From Melieria omissa (Eukaryota; Arthropoda; Insecta; Diptera; Ulidiidae): DNA of 64,000 nt. The stretch is from the NCBI GenBank assembly GCA_963971225.1, contig OZ020269.1:10805701-10869700 (forward strand), read 5' to 3'. The notes below the pieces were generated by a model, which was not told the origin of the DNA, ran no database searches, and was given only the letters and a program-made list of their open reading frames with translations. How positions within the stretch are numbered: the first letter of the stretch is position 1; each line of letters begins with the position of its first letter. Position numbers and translations under genes: made by a program. Shown here one piece after another: positions 46,474 to 58,090 of this stretch.

Positions 46474-46573
46474 CAGTGGCGCAAACGGAATTTAATTTGG
46501 GGCCCAATACCACGTGGAACCAAATTTTTTACTAATAATTTTTGTATTTGTGGGAGGTCGGAACCCCTCTCCC
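46474..46573 (+). mobile_element. hAT-like MITE fragment, CAGTGGCGCA family, interrupted by a younger MITE
   Basis: It starts CAGTGGCGCAAACGG and continues GGGGCCCAATACCACGTGG and TTTTTGTATTTGTGGGAGG, as in the copy at 33836. At 46573 it is broken by the insertion of the 152 bp element. The remaining bases, from CCCCATTGACTGACC, resume after 46733. Confidence 0.7.
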
Positions 46574-46733
46574 CAGTGGTGGATTCAGGGGGGTGTTTTG
46601 GGGGTTGAAACCCCCCGAAATATTATGATCGACATTAAAACTACATACAAAATAAAAGACAATTTATGAATATCAAAGAATTACTTTTTGAAACTCCCCG
46701 AAATATTTTTCTGAATCCGCCCCTGCCTCTCCC
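46566..46733. mobile_element. hAT-like MITE, 152 bp, with perfect 8 bp target duplication
   Basis: The element is 46574-46725. It begins CAGTGGTGGATTCAGGGGG and ends CTGAATCCGCCCCTG. The flanks CCTCTCCC at 46566-46573 and 46726-46733 are identical. Its interior is collinear with the 22686-22838 copy (ttgaaaccccccgaaatatt, then ACTACATACAAA and AAAAGACA). The perfect duplication suggests a younger insertion than its sister. Confidence 0.95.
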
Positions 46734-47257
46734 CCATTGACTGACCCAACTCCTGAGAAACCCTACTAGACCAGGGTTTGACTAAAGTTTGAAAATATTC
46801 ATGGATCAGTTGAACATAATTATTGAGCGAGTTTTCATGACAAAGAATGACAGAGAACATGAGAGCAAAATGAGGTGTTGGCCGAATTGTTGAAGTTAGA
46901 AGGTAAGACAGGCAATTTATTGATTGATCACCTGGAGCACTGTGGGGCCTTTAAGGATCATTGTGATGTCCAAATATTTAAATTTTCCACTACTTAACTT
47001 CTTACACTTAACTTCTTACGAAGAAGCACAAAACGTTGTCAATTCTTGGATATCAAGAAAAGACGAGGATTTTTTCAAGGCATAGTTAGTCCATATGTCG
47101 CCTGAGAGATGGGGAAAAGTCGTACCAAACAATGGACAATGTTTTTAATAAAATATATTGTACCAATTTCTGCGAATAAAGCTTTAAAGTTACAAAAAAA
47201 GAAAACTCAAAGCTTATTTGAAGCCTTTGGATACATTAAGTAGTGTTTAGTGAACAG
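46734..47257. other. Noncoding, nothing recognised
   Basis: Unique-looking AT-rich sequence after the nested MITEs. Confidence 0.5.
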
Positions 47258-47465
47258 TGTTGCCAGATCAGGAGAATTCCTACTAGTTTTAGGAGATTCT
47301 TTGTTAGCCTTTTAGGCCTTTTAGGAGAATTTTTAGGAGGAAGAATTGTTTAGGAGAAAGCTTAGGAGGATTTTTAATTTAGGTAAGGGAATTATTCGGA
47401 TCTTTAGTGGATTTTTGGGAGATTTTTGGATAAAGAAGTATGATGTATTGGGAACACTGGCAACA
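47258..47465. repeat. TTTTAGGAG-rich segment with 9 bp inverted ends
   Basis: TGTTGCCAG at 47258-47266 is inverted as CTGGCAACA at 47457-47465. The enclosed 190 bp is full of irregular TTTAGGAGA repeats. It may be a small DNA-transposon remnant; no target duplication was confirmed. Confidence 0.35.
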
Positions 47466-50397
47466 AAACATATTTTGGCAACTATTTTCATAGTCAAAGC
47501 ACAATATTTTGTTAAAACTTTGTAAGCTTACAAACTGTAAGCTCGTTCTATCTCGTTCTCACTTATTGCTGTCACAATGAAATCCCGCCAAAAATTGCAC
47601 TTTTTGTTTAATTCATTTGTTATATGTTTTGTTTTTGTTAAGTTTTTGCTGTTGAGCTTAGATGGAAAAAGGCTGCATTAAAAAAGGAACTATATGTAGA
47701 ATATATTTTTATTTTTTTATGAAAAGTTTAATTCCTTTGAAATGTCGCAATTTATAAAAATATTTTAGGAGATTTTTTTAAATTTGGGAAATTTCAAATC
47801 AATTTAAAGAAAACCTGAAATTAAATCAATTTATTAAGCATATATATTGAGAAGTATTCATTGAAGAAAATTTCATAGTCGTAAAAATTTGTCGCTGTAA
47901 AACAAAGATATTAGAAAAAAATTAAATCAAATTAAACATTTTCTTCATACTTATATAACAAAATTGTCGCCACATAAGGCCCACCTATCAGTCCACATAT
48001 TCCTTAAGCTGACAGCAACCCATCTACGACATGGCAGAAGCACAACGACAAACCGCAAAGTCGACATTAAGTGGTAACTCGCGGTTTTCGGTTTCTAGCC
48101 GAAGGTGTGAAATTTGCACGCGTTGCAGCGCAACAAATCAAGCTGCATTTTAAAGCCAAGGCCCCCGCTACTCCGGGGCCCCCTTCTCGATAGAGTCACG
48201 CACAATCCAGTTGCATTGGAAGCCGATATTGTTGCCTGACAACATGCCGCACGCAGACAACGCAAATTGTTGCCTAAGTGGCAGCTGTTAGATAAAAACC
48301 GACTCTTGCGAATCGCGGCGAGGGGGGCGCGGCGAGTAGCGCAACTGGAAATTATCAAAACCAACTTACAGTTAATTTATTGCCAACTTCATTACGTACA
48401 CATCGGTGTCATTAGCGGCCGTGTTGCCACCGTTGGCGTAGCGTGAGTGCGGCCAATGTTGTTGTTGGTTGGTGTACTTGCCGGCTGCCGTCGATTGCTA
48501 CTGTTGTGCGCGTCGGCATTTTTAATGCGCATTGTGGCATGCCACATGCAACGCATGCGCGCTGCGTTGCTATAATTATTTGATTCGATATCAATGCGAC
48601 AGCGAGACGATAGTGTTTTGGAAAAGTTGCAGTTGATTAAAAGGCAACATCGAGTTGTGGTTCGAGGCGTGAAAATGCCAACGACTTGAGACTTTGATTT
48701 TTGTGTACATTTTTGTTTTGCGATTTGAAATGGTGGCAGCTTGAGTCGCGTAATAAAAGTTGCAACGAAATTAAAGGAAATCTAAGCAATGTTTATTGTC
48801 AGCAACATTAACAATTAAGTAACATTTTCAATTTATTTTACAATAATTTTAGACCAACATTTGAATGACATTTTTCAAATGCAAACATATTTAAATGTTA
48901 CAAAAATTTGATTTTTCGCTCTGTGTTGCTTTTCGCAGTGTACAAAAACAACAACAATTAGAGCAACCACTACACTACAGTAAATAACTCCATGTTGCCA
49001 ACTTACCGCATTTAGTCGAATTCGCCGCCAAGCATTTACCGCTTTTGGCTTAGACCGCGTCGCCACTTGACCACTTGGCGCCCCAAAAAAAGTAAAATTT
49101 TCCTGGCGACGCATTATTTAAAAGCCTCAATGTTTGTTGGTAGCTGAATGTTATTGCTGTTTACCACCTATTGTTGTTCTTGTTTTTGTTGTTGTGCAGT
49201 CGTTTTTTTGATTGCCTTATCGCGTTTTCTTGCGTGTAGTTGGCACCTTGGTGGCATGTCGACGCTGGCCTGTTGCCGTTTACCAAACGTTGTACTTGTA
49301 CTTGTTGTATTCGTTGTTGTTGATGTTGTTGTTGTCTGTAGTTAATGTGCGCGCTCAATTACATTCAATTAAGTCTTTTTTCTCATGCCATTTCCCCCCT
49401 GCCCCCGAATTGGCCACCGCTCCCGTATCAATTTATGGTTGGACTTTCGCCGCACAGCCCACCCGACCGCGTCACATTCGCGTAAAATATCTGAATTGAA
49501 AATTGGCGTGTAAAATGTGTAAAAAATATGCTTTGGAAACGGTCGTGTTGCAGCAAACCAAAAACGGCACACAAACGTGGGCCAGTTGCCGGTTTTGGTG
49601 TTGTACAATTGTTGTTGTTTCGTTTTATTTTCGCTTCATTATGGTTTTGATGTTGTTTTTGGCGATTTTCTGTTTTGGCTTTTTATGTTTTTGACTGCGC
49701 ATGGCAAATTGTCAATTTCGATTGTGTATTGATATGGCAGTTTTTGTTGCTGTTGTTGTGTAATTTGCACTTTTATGGCATTTTTATTGGCCACTCTTGT
49801 GCAGCGTGTAAAATTGCAAGCGAGTTTTAACCATTTTGCGATTTTTTCTATTATTTTTTATTTATTTTTTTTTTGTAAGAGAGAGAAAAAGAAGAAGAAT
49901 AGCTGTATGTGTGTAGAAATGAATGAGGAAAGTTTTTCATATTGGAATTAAATATTTGGAAATAATTTAAATTGTATTAAATAATGTTGCAGATTTAAAA
50001 ATGGAAGAGTTGGCTTTAAAATTGCGAATTAAATGAGTGTGTTAAGAAAATGGAAATTTTTAGAATAATAAAAAAAAAATTGTGTATAAGTGAGACCAAC
50101 TTAAAATGAGTTTAAATCAGAAAAAAATTACTTAAGTTTCTATGAAAAATTTGCATAAAATTATATTATTTTATAATAATTTTATATTATTTTTATTATT
50201 TTATATTTTATAATATTTTATTATTTAATATTATTTTTAAATTAGTATTTTACATTATTTTTTTTATTGTTTTTACATTATTTAAATTTTACTTTATTTA
50301 TGTTTTTATATTATTATTATTTTTTTGTATTATTATAATTTTATATTATTATTTTATATTTTTATATTATTTATATTTATTTAATTATATTTTTTAC
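47466..50397. other. Noncoding block; unique-looking 47.9-49.8 kb, AT-rich after
   Basis: No gene recognised. 47970-48700 is GC-richer and unique-looking, followed by TTG runs at 49170-49330. 50160-50395 is TTATATTATTTTA-type simple sequence, ending at the piggyBac-like MITE. Confidence 0.5.
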
Positions 50398-50488
50398 TTA
50401 ACCTTTTCAGTCACAATGTCCAATATATTGGACTACAGCCCATACAATTCATATAGAACGGGTTTATTTTCATGTCGGAAAGGGTTCA
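50398..50488 (-). mobile_element. piggyBac-like mini-MITE, about 83 bp, copy 2
   Basis: TTAA at 50398-50401 is followed by CCTTTTCAGTCACAATG, the palindrome GTCCAATATATTGGAC, and CATGTCGGAAAGGG then TTCA (one base off TTAA). Read on the minus strand, it matches the 34398-34486 element in the same order. Confidence 0.8.
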
Positions 50489-51444
50489 ATTATTTATTTT
50501 TATGTTAAGTATTTTTAATAATTTTTTAATTATTTTTAAAAATTAATTCCCTAAAAACTTTTCACCACACTTTGTTCAAACAATATGAGAAAAATGGTTG
50601 CTGCCACTTGAAGTTAAAACAAAAATTGTTTAGATATTATTTTAAAGAGGCACTCACACACCACTTCATACATACCGACAATCAATTATGAAACCAAGTA
50701 CAAGCAAAATGTTGCGGCAATCATGTTGTTGTTGTTGTTGTATTAACAGCATGAAACAAAGCATGAAAATTACACCCTGCAGAGCAATTCAAACTGCTAC
50801 CAGGCGGCCACAGGCCGTCTAACTGGTGGACTGTTGGTCATTGCCCAATGGCACTGTTTACGTCAGGGCGACCGCATACGGAGCCAACAGAGCCACACAC
50901 AGACACACCAACACACAAACACACACTTAGAGACAGCAACAACAACAACAACAATGCGGCAAACAGCCAAGAGCGACCGACAGGCAGTCACTTGCCATTG
51001 ATGTTGCCTGCTACTTGCGGGTTGTTGCCACATAATTTGTGTGATTGTTGTTGTTGTGCTTCATAACAAGCCACTGCAGTGAGCAAAAGGCCAAAAGAAA
51101 TGCACAAGAAAAAATAAAAAAATTAAAATCGAAAAATATGTGAAAATTTTGAAGCAATATGAAATCTGGAGTAACATTGTTGTTGTTGTTACTTTTGAGT
51201 TTTTGTTTTTTCTTATTGCTGCAATCTTTTGTAAGTAGCAAGTAGTTGCTGTCGCTGCTAATGTCTTGGCAGTTTTTGTTGTTGTTGTTACTTTAATTGG
51301 TTTTTAACTCTGTGAAATTTATTTGTTGATAAAATTTTCTTGCTCTCGGAAGAGCTGAAAATTTGATAGTAAGTAAAGATTAAAAACTTTCAAGCAGTCC
51401 TCCGAGTCTCTGAGGTTTCTTCCACACGTTTTCCGTTGGAATAA
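50489..51444. other. Noncoding block, no gene seen
   Basis: TTG/CAA runs occur at 50724-50742, 50936-50955 and 51177-51192, with AC-rich simple sequence at 50885-50930. The rest looks unique. Confidence 0.5.
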
Positions 51445-51469
51445 GTTAGGTTAGGTAAGGTTAGGTTAG
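51445..51469 (+). repeat. Short GGTTA pentamer tract (5 copies, one variant)
   Basis: The tract is a 25 bp stretch of GTTAG units with one GTAAG. It resembles the insect TTAGG telomere repeat, but dipterans lack that telomere type. The complement also resembles the TAACC tail of the LINE end at 33.5 kb, so it could be the tail of a minus-strand LINE fragment. Confidence 0.5.
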
Positions 51470-51479
51470 ATTGAGAAAA

Positions 51480-52870
51480 GTGTGTGCAGTCCCAACCGCA
51501 CTCAGAGACTTGAAAAAGCTCAGTCAATGAATCAATTCGATTTCTTGATGCAGATTGGCTGGTTCAAAAGTTCAACTTTTGCTGTGTTGCTTAGACTAGA
51601 AAAGAATTTAGACTATGAAAAGCGGATTCATTCAATAAATCAATTTAACTTCTTGGTGCAGATTTGCAGATTCAATAGTTCAACTTCTGCTGCATCGCTG
51701 AGACCAGAAAGGAATCTTGACCCTAGAATGGGGCAACAGATTCAGTCAATAAATCAATTCGACTTCTCGATGCAGATTAGCAGATTTAAATAATGCAACA
51801 TCTGCTGTGTGGCCCAGAGAAACCAATAATATAGATCATAGAGAGCGGAAGCGGATTCAGTCTTTAAACCAATTTGAGTCTATAAACCTTCTTGATGCAG
51901 TTTAGCAGATTCCGTAGTTCAACTTTTGTTGAAATGCTCAGGCAAACCAGGAATCTGTACCTTAGAAAGCGGATTCATTCAATAAGTAAATTCAACTTCT
52001 TGATGCAGATTAGCAAATTCAATAGTTGACCCTAGAAAGGAGCAGCAGATTCAGTCAATAAATCAATTGGCTGGTTCAATATTTCAACTTCTGCTGAATC
52101 GCTCGGACCAAAAAGAAATCGATACCCTAGAAAGGGGCAGCAGATTCAGTCAATAAATTAATTCGAATTCTTGAGATTGGCTGGATCAATAGTTCCACTT
52201 CTGCTATGTTGCTCAGACCAGAAAGGAATTTAGATCCTAGAAAGCGGTAGCGGATTCAGTCTAGCAGCAGCAGATTCTATAGTTTAGCTTCTGCTCCATT
52301 GCTGAGACCAGAAAGGAATCTTGACTCTAGAAAGGATTAGGATAGATTCAGTCAAGTCAACAATTCAACAATATTTCAACTTCTGCTGCATCGCTGAGAC
52401 CAGAAAGGAATCTTGACCCTAGAAAGGGGCAGCAGATTCAGTCAATAAATTAATTCGAATTCTTGAAGCAGATTGGTTGGATCAACAGTTCAACTTCTGC
52501 TGTGTTGCTCAGACAAATCAGGAATATAGATCCTAGAAAGCGGAATTCTTGATGCATATCAGCAGATTCAATAATTCAACTTCTGCTGCATCGCTGAGAC
52601 AAGAAAGGGATCCTGACCCCAGAAAGGGTCAGCCGATTCGGTAAATAAATCTATTCGACTCGTTCAATATTTCAATTTCTTCTGTATCGGTCGGACCAGA
52701 AAGCAATTTAGACTCTAGACTAGATTTTAGACTAGAATCTAGATTCAGTCAATAAATGAATCCGACTTCTTGATGCAGTTCAGCAGGATCCATAGTTGTT
52801 TGTGCTGTATCGCTAGGACCAGAAAGAAATCTAGATAATAGAAAGCGACAGCGACGTTTCGGGAATAGTA
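51480..52870 (+). repeat. Tandem array E, unit about 85-125 bp, about 12 copies
   Basis: The anchor GAGACCAGAAAGGAATCTTG and variants recur near 51592, 51701, 51812, 51935, 52110, 52218, 52305, 52397, 52510, 52590, 52694 and 52815. Around it are ACCCTAGAAAGGGGCAGCAG, ATTCAGTCAATAAATCAATT, CTTGATGCAGATTAGCAGAT and TTCAACTTCTGCTGCATCG. The first units happen to be multiples of three and give a repeat-containing 103-codon frame at 51482-51793. Later units break the frame. Confidence 0.9.
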
Positions 52871-53519
52871 ATTTCTCATTACAGCAACTTCTGCAAACAT
52901 CACTAGACGAACATCATTTTACTACCAAAGAATCTGTGGAACAGTGACCTGTGATGAATCCAATAGACAGCCCGATCCAACGAACACATACAACTTGTCT
53001 TCTTCATGAAAAATCCTGAGTCATATGATATGTATTGCAGTTGAACCAATTGTACGTCTCTGGTCAAGAAAAGACCTCAACATTCTAGGTTCGTGAGCTC
53101 TTTCACTCTAATATGATGGCAGATAGCAAAGTTTATATTTGAAATCTTTGTAGTTTTCAGCAAATTTCTATCTTTGTAGAGTCGCGTAGTTCTGCTGCGG
53201 TAAGAGAGTCAAAGTCTTTACCATCTTTTTAAACTTAAATGAACTTTTATAAAAAGGCTGTTCATTTAAACTATTAATTACTCGATTTGGAAACGAAATT
53301 GGATTGAAATAGGTGTGTCGCAATTTCAGTCCTCTGCCTAATACTTGGAAACCCATTGTGCGTCCTTTCTTAGGAAAAGGGAACAGTCTTAGAACTAACT
53401 CTACTATCAACTCTAACTTTTTGTTGAGCTCATAAGATTGATCTATCAAATATCTGTAACAAAAATTATGGTTCTAATAAAATTGGCTCAATTTTTTATT
53501 TGTATGAAACCCTGTTTTA
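52871..53519. other. Noncoding, nothing recognised
   Basis: Unique-looking sequence after array E. The minus-strand 93-codon frame at 53168-53449 has no recognised domain. Confidence 0.45.
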
Positions 53520-53551
53520 AAATAAAAAAATATATCCTGTGTGCGCCACTG
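53520..53551 (+). mobile_element. Terminal fragment of the CAGTGGCGCA hAT-like MITE family
   Basis: The stretch ends CCTGTGTGCGCCACTG, matching the right terminal repeat of the complete element at 24.8 kb. The rest of the element is gone or unrecognisable. Confidence 0.5.
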
Positions 53552-54275
53552 CTAGTATGGACGCATATGTCTCTATAAACTACCAACTGTCATACTTTGC
53601 GTATACTTCTTGCTATTTAACTTCCTATTTAACTATGGTCATCTATTCCAGAAAATATGTGCAGCATAAAATTAGGCGCAAGCGCTACTTTACCACATTT
53701 GCGCTTTCTTGTCTCAATCAGTGCAAAGTTATGAACGCGAATTATGATTGAGATAAGTGCAGCTGCAGCTATGGAAATGTTTGCATCTTTAATTGCATAA
53801 TGCAAAAGCCATAAAATCTTTGCTCTTCTTCTTCATCTACGTCTTATACAGAAAGCCGCCTTACAATCGCCAAGCGGCACTATTTTATTCGATTTGTTGC
53901 ACACTCAACATTTATTGATCATGATTACTTTTCAGTTTCAGTTGCAGTTCATTTCAACATGGAATGTCAGCAAAAAAAAAAGCAGCAATAAAAAACCAAA
54001 CCGACGAAGAAGCAGCAGAAGCAAGCAGCTACTACCAGCTTCATATGTCTGTACAAATGTATGAATGTATGTTTGTATGTATAATGCGCAGCACCTCAAC
54101 ATATCTCGCATTGTCGACTTGCTATCGACTCGCTTCGCTGTCCGTCCACAAGGCATGCTTGCTGCTGACTTCATCAGCTTTTATGGACACACAGCGCAAA
54201 CGACCAAGTATCAAGTAGACGGCCAACTAAGAACCCAGAACGCAGTGGACACACTGACGGACAGACTTGTCGGAC

Positions 54276-54296
54276 TTGTAATGAGCGCACTAAGCG
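54276..54296 (+). promoter_or_regulatory. 21-base word shared with 44576-44596
   Basis: TTGTAATGAGCGCAC, then T, then AAGCG. It differs from the other copy at one position and lies on the same strand 9.7 kb away. Confidence 0.3.
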
Positions 54297-54406
54297 CATT
54301 CCATGCATTGCCTGCCATTTTCGCCACGGCTACGGCGACGGCGACGGCTACCACAACTGCTTCCTCCGGTCGCTGCCACTTCCTACTCTTCGTTTGCTTC
54401 TCTGTC

Positions 54407-54454
54407 TGTATGTATGTATGTATGTATGTATGTATGTATGTATGTATGTATGTA
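54407..54454 (+). repeat. (TATG)n microsatellite, about 12 copies
   Basis: An uninterrupted tetranucleotide run starting after TCTGTCTG and ending at TATGTAG. Confidence 0.95.
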
Positions 54455-55989
54455 GTGTGTCGCTTGTGTTGGCCATATTCATGCAATACGGCTAAAACGA
54501 CGCGTTAAAACCCCCTCGAAGGGTATCGAAGCGTCGAATGCCAACAGAAATTTTCATGCCTTTCTTGCATGTGCCACAACAAATCCAAAAAAAAAGTACT
54601 AAAAAATAGTTAGAAAAAAGCAATAACAACAACCAACTACTGGGCACTTTTTGTGCGCATGTGAATCAAAAAAGAGGAAAACAAAACCCAAAAGCGGAAT
54701 GGAAGAAAAACACAAAAATCCCAAACGGCGCACAATTCGCTTGAATTGAAACGGCGGCAGCATGTGGGCGCATAGAGGGTTAAACAGCAGTGGGCAGTGA
54801 AATTTGAAAATGCTCAAATAAGACAATATGGAAAGCAAAGTGTGGAGTGAAGTGCAGCAAACTTCTAAAGGCAGTTGGACCAAACAAAAAAATGTGAATG
54901 ATATTTTTATTTATTTTTAATGTTTTGAAAGAGTTTTAGTGGAGTTTGGGTTTTTAACTGAAAATTGTGACTACGCCACTGACGAACGGCGCATACGGCA
55001 CCGGTGCAGTATGGAGACTGCGGAAGAGTAAGAAAAACAAGAAGAAGCAAATGAAGAAGAAGAAGAAAGAAATCCGGCAAACTGCAGTAAAGCGCAGTGA
55101 AGCGTGGCACGCAGGCTGCCACCGTACCAACAGACAGATAAACAGACAGACAGACAAACGACTGTGCCACTGCGAAGGGAAAAAATGTTGCATGAAAAAA
55201 GTTCCAATGCAGACAGACAGACAGCAGAATCAGAACAAACGTCCAACAGTTGAAGGAAACGAAGAGAAACAACCGGCAACTGCCGCTGGCTGCTTGAACG
55301 TTGAAATCGACTCATCACCAGCGACTTCAGCAACAACGCAACAACACCGTCTTGTCGCTTTGCCTTTGCCGCAATCGTTGTTGTTGTTATTGTCATTGTT
55401 GTTGCTGTTGGCGTTCTTGTTGTTGTCGTCATCGCCATCGCTCGGGACAGACATGGAGACGCGCAATGTTATTTATGGTCGACTGCCATTTAGGGACGGA
55501 CACATGGTTGCTTGTTTTATTTATTAATTTTTTTGTTTTTTTATTTTTTTGTTCAGCTGCTTATGTCGGTTTTATTTTACTTCATCCTCAGTCTTGTTGC
55601 TTTGAGTGCCCGGAATACTTATGTGTGTATTTTTTTAACTACTTGTTGCCGCTTATTCTTGGCATTATTTTTGTTCGTAATTAAGACTTTTGCTCGCTTT
55701 TTGAACTTGTTAGCTCTCTTGGGTAGTTAACCCTGGGTCGGCATTGCAGAAAGTTATAGCTTATTAAGTGGTAAAAACTTTTGCACTATTTGCGAAAAAT
55801 ACGACTCTGAAAAACGTTGAGAAAGTTCACAATGTCCACCAGCCAAAATATTCCAATGTCCATTTTATAAATATTTTTTTTAATTTTTTTAGGCGGTTTT
55901 ACAATGTCAGTAAGGGATTACAAGTTTCAAACCAAGAGTTCATTAGATCTGAAAAATACTGTTTTGAACATCGCTAAGATTAAAATTTC

Positions 55990-56560
55990 TGCTCAGGTTT
56001 GTCAAAAATATTCTTTTCTAATGAATTACTACTACAACTCATCAACAGATCTCCACCTTTGCTAATGAATCACTAATATAACTCGTGAACGGATCTCCAT
56101 TTGGCATCGCTGAGTACTCAAAAGGGATCTAGGTGTGGCCATCACGGTCAGTATTCTACCTACTCAGGCAGTCTACTTTACGGACTAACCTGGGAGTTCA
56201 ATTCATAACGAAATTCAATTTGAGGTTTTATGGTTCAATAAAAGGCTATAACCGTAAACTTTATAACAAAAAAGACGTGAAATAACGAATCGTTCTAAAG
56301 GATCACTTTTTTAACTTTTGCACGGGAGATATAAACGGATCTACATCTGGTATCGCTAAGCACCTAAGAGGCATTTATGTGCCAGCCCGTAACACTTACC
56401 TACCTACCTTAAAAATTAACTTGGAAGTCCATTTCATACGAAATTATTTCATTGAGGGTTTTATAAAATCGTTAAAAACTTTAAAATTGGGAAAAATAGA
56501 CCTAAACAAACATAAGTGTCTTAAAGTAAATCTCACGAACTACTGAGAAAACACTTAAAA
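55990..56560 (+). repeat. Two diverged copies of a repeat of about 246 bp
   Basis: CGGATCTCCATTTGGCATCG (56090) and CGGATCTACATCTGGTATCG (56336) lie 246 bp apart. Both are followed by CTAAGCACCTAAGAGG-like, ACTTACCTACCT-like and TTCATACGAAATTATTTCA-like stretches in the same order. Confidence 0.7.
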
Positions 56561-56716
56561 TCTCGACTGTCCACTTTGATTGTTACCCGAGGAAATCAAT
56601 CAAGAGTCACACAGAATGGACTTAGTGCTGCCTCGTGAAAAATTTCAAATGTTTTAAACAGATACGTTATACTCTGAGAGAATCAAAGTCCAGAATGTAT
56701 TCCGAATGAGCTCAAA

Positions 56717-57270
56717 TTACACTGCACAACACAAAAAAAAATAACAAGGTTCTGACAACGGATTCTGTACCAATTTTGATTAAGTATGAAATAAACACTT
56801 AAACACATTTTCAGTTTTGGCTTAATTCTGGCGTTCAGGTTAATATCTGAGCTTTGATGTATTCAGAGACCTATAGTAGAATTTTATGGTGAATATTTTC
56901 GTGGTACAATTTTATCCTTAAAAAGTCCTGTTTTACAGGACACTTTTGGCATTTTAGAAAAAAGGGTCAAATTGACCCATACAAATAGGAGTTACAGGGT
57001 TAAAATGCTCCACAAAAATGTTCTTCGTAGTATTTTACATCAAATTGCTGAACACATCACATACCTAAAATGTGAGGTTACATGGTTTTCGTATGCCGAA
57101 TCACCATAAGAATGAGCAAAAAGGGGGAAACTTTGACTCCCCCTAAAAAAAATTCAGACGTAAACTTTCAAAACGCCGATACACGTATATTTTTTTTTGG
57201 TCCCCTCTACCAGAATCCGTTGTCAGAACCTTGTTATTTAAAAAAAGTTTGATTTTGTTGTGCAGTGTTA
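56717..57270. mobile_element. Harbinger-type MITE, 548 bp, TTA target duplication
   Basis: The element is 56720-57267. The left end is CACTGCACAAC and the right end is GTTGTGCAGTG, perfect 11 bp inverted repeats. Inside them a second inverted block pairs AATAACAAGGTTCTGACAAC plus GGATTCTG with its complement near the right end. TTA flanks both sides (56717-56719 and 57268-57270), the PIF/Harbinger duplication size. No transposase frame is visible. The right-hand 450 bp recurs at 62038-62488. Confidence 0.85.
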
Positions 57271-58090
57271 TCAAAGACTGACTTTTTGAAATCCGATAAA
57301 TTCTAAGTCAAGAATAATTTCCCAAATTGGTAAAATTTTCAAAAAATGATTTCCTGGAATCTCCAGAAGTCAAGAATGGTTTGCAAAATAGTTAAAAATT
57401 TCAATGTCAAAGAATGGTTTCTTGGTATTTCCAGTGTGAGCCGGGAGAACCAAAGACCCAAATGAATGGTTTTCGGAAGATTTCAAATTATCAATGTAAA
57501 ATAATGGTTGATTGAAATCCGAGAGAATCAGAGTCAAGAATGGTTTCGGAAATTAAAAAAAATTAATATAAAGTCAATGAATGGTTTCTTTGAATCTCCA
57601 CTGTAATCCGAGAGAATAAAAGTCAAGAAATGTTTCTGCATAGTTAAAATTTTCATAAAATGGTTACTTGGAATCTTCACTGTAATCCGAGAGAGTGAAA
57701 GTCAAGAATGGTTTCCCAAAGAGTTCAAATTATCAAAGTAAAACAATGGTGGCTTGAAATATCCACTGTTCAAAGAATCAAAGAAAGGAATGTTTTCGGA
57801 AATTATAAAAAAATTTATAATTAATTTGTAATTTTTAAAATGTTCATAAAATGGTTTTTCGGAATATCCACTCTAATCCCAAAGAATGAACGTCAAGAAT
57901 GGTCTCCCAAAGAGTTCAAATTATCAAAGTAAAATAATGGTTTCTTGGAATCTCCACTGCAAACCGAGAGAATCAAACTCAAGAAATTTTTCCGAAATTG
58001 TTAAAATTTTCATAGAATGATTTCTTGGAATCTTCCCTGTAATCCGAAAGAATCAAAGTAAAAAATGGTATCCGAAATTATTAAAATTTA
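57271..58090 (+). repeat. Tandem array F, unit about 100-130 bp, about 7 copies
   Basis: Units contain AATGGTTTCTTGGAATCTCC, CTGTAATCCGAGAGAATCAA, AGTCAAGAATGGTTTCC and AAATTGTTAAAATTTTCATA. Copies of the AATCCGAGAGAAT anchor lie near 57512, 57605, 57685, 57880 and 58035, with partials at 57290 and 57435. The array starts directly at the right end of the 56.7 kb MITE. Confidence 0.8.

Larger units (their letters stand above)
53552..55989. other. Noncoding block with simple sequence
   Basis: Contains (TATG)n at 54407-54454 (about 12 copies), CGGCGA-type runs at 54328-54345, GACAGACA-type runs at 55130-55155 and 55213-55223, and TTG runs at 55376-55425. The 186-codon frame at 54967-55527 is Lys-, Leu- and Gln-rich and unrecognised. 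Confidence 0.5.

Noticed and set aside
51445..51469. Interstitial TTAGG telomere repeat
   Set aside because: Only 25 bp, with a variant unit, and dipterans lack TTAGG telomeres. A LINE tail or chance is more likely.
51482..51793. 103-codon frame with a repeated INQFDFLMQI-type peptide
   Set aside because: The first minisatellite units happen to be in frame. Later units shift frame and carry stops.
54960..54985. Another CAGTGGCGC MITE end (TACGCCACTGAC)
   Set aside because: Only about eight bases match and no other family sequence lies nearby.
54967..55527. 186-codon open frame, Lys- then Leu-rich
   Set aside because: It reads AAGAAG and TTG runs, with no recognisable family.
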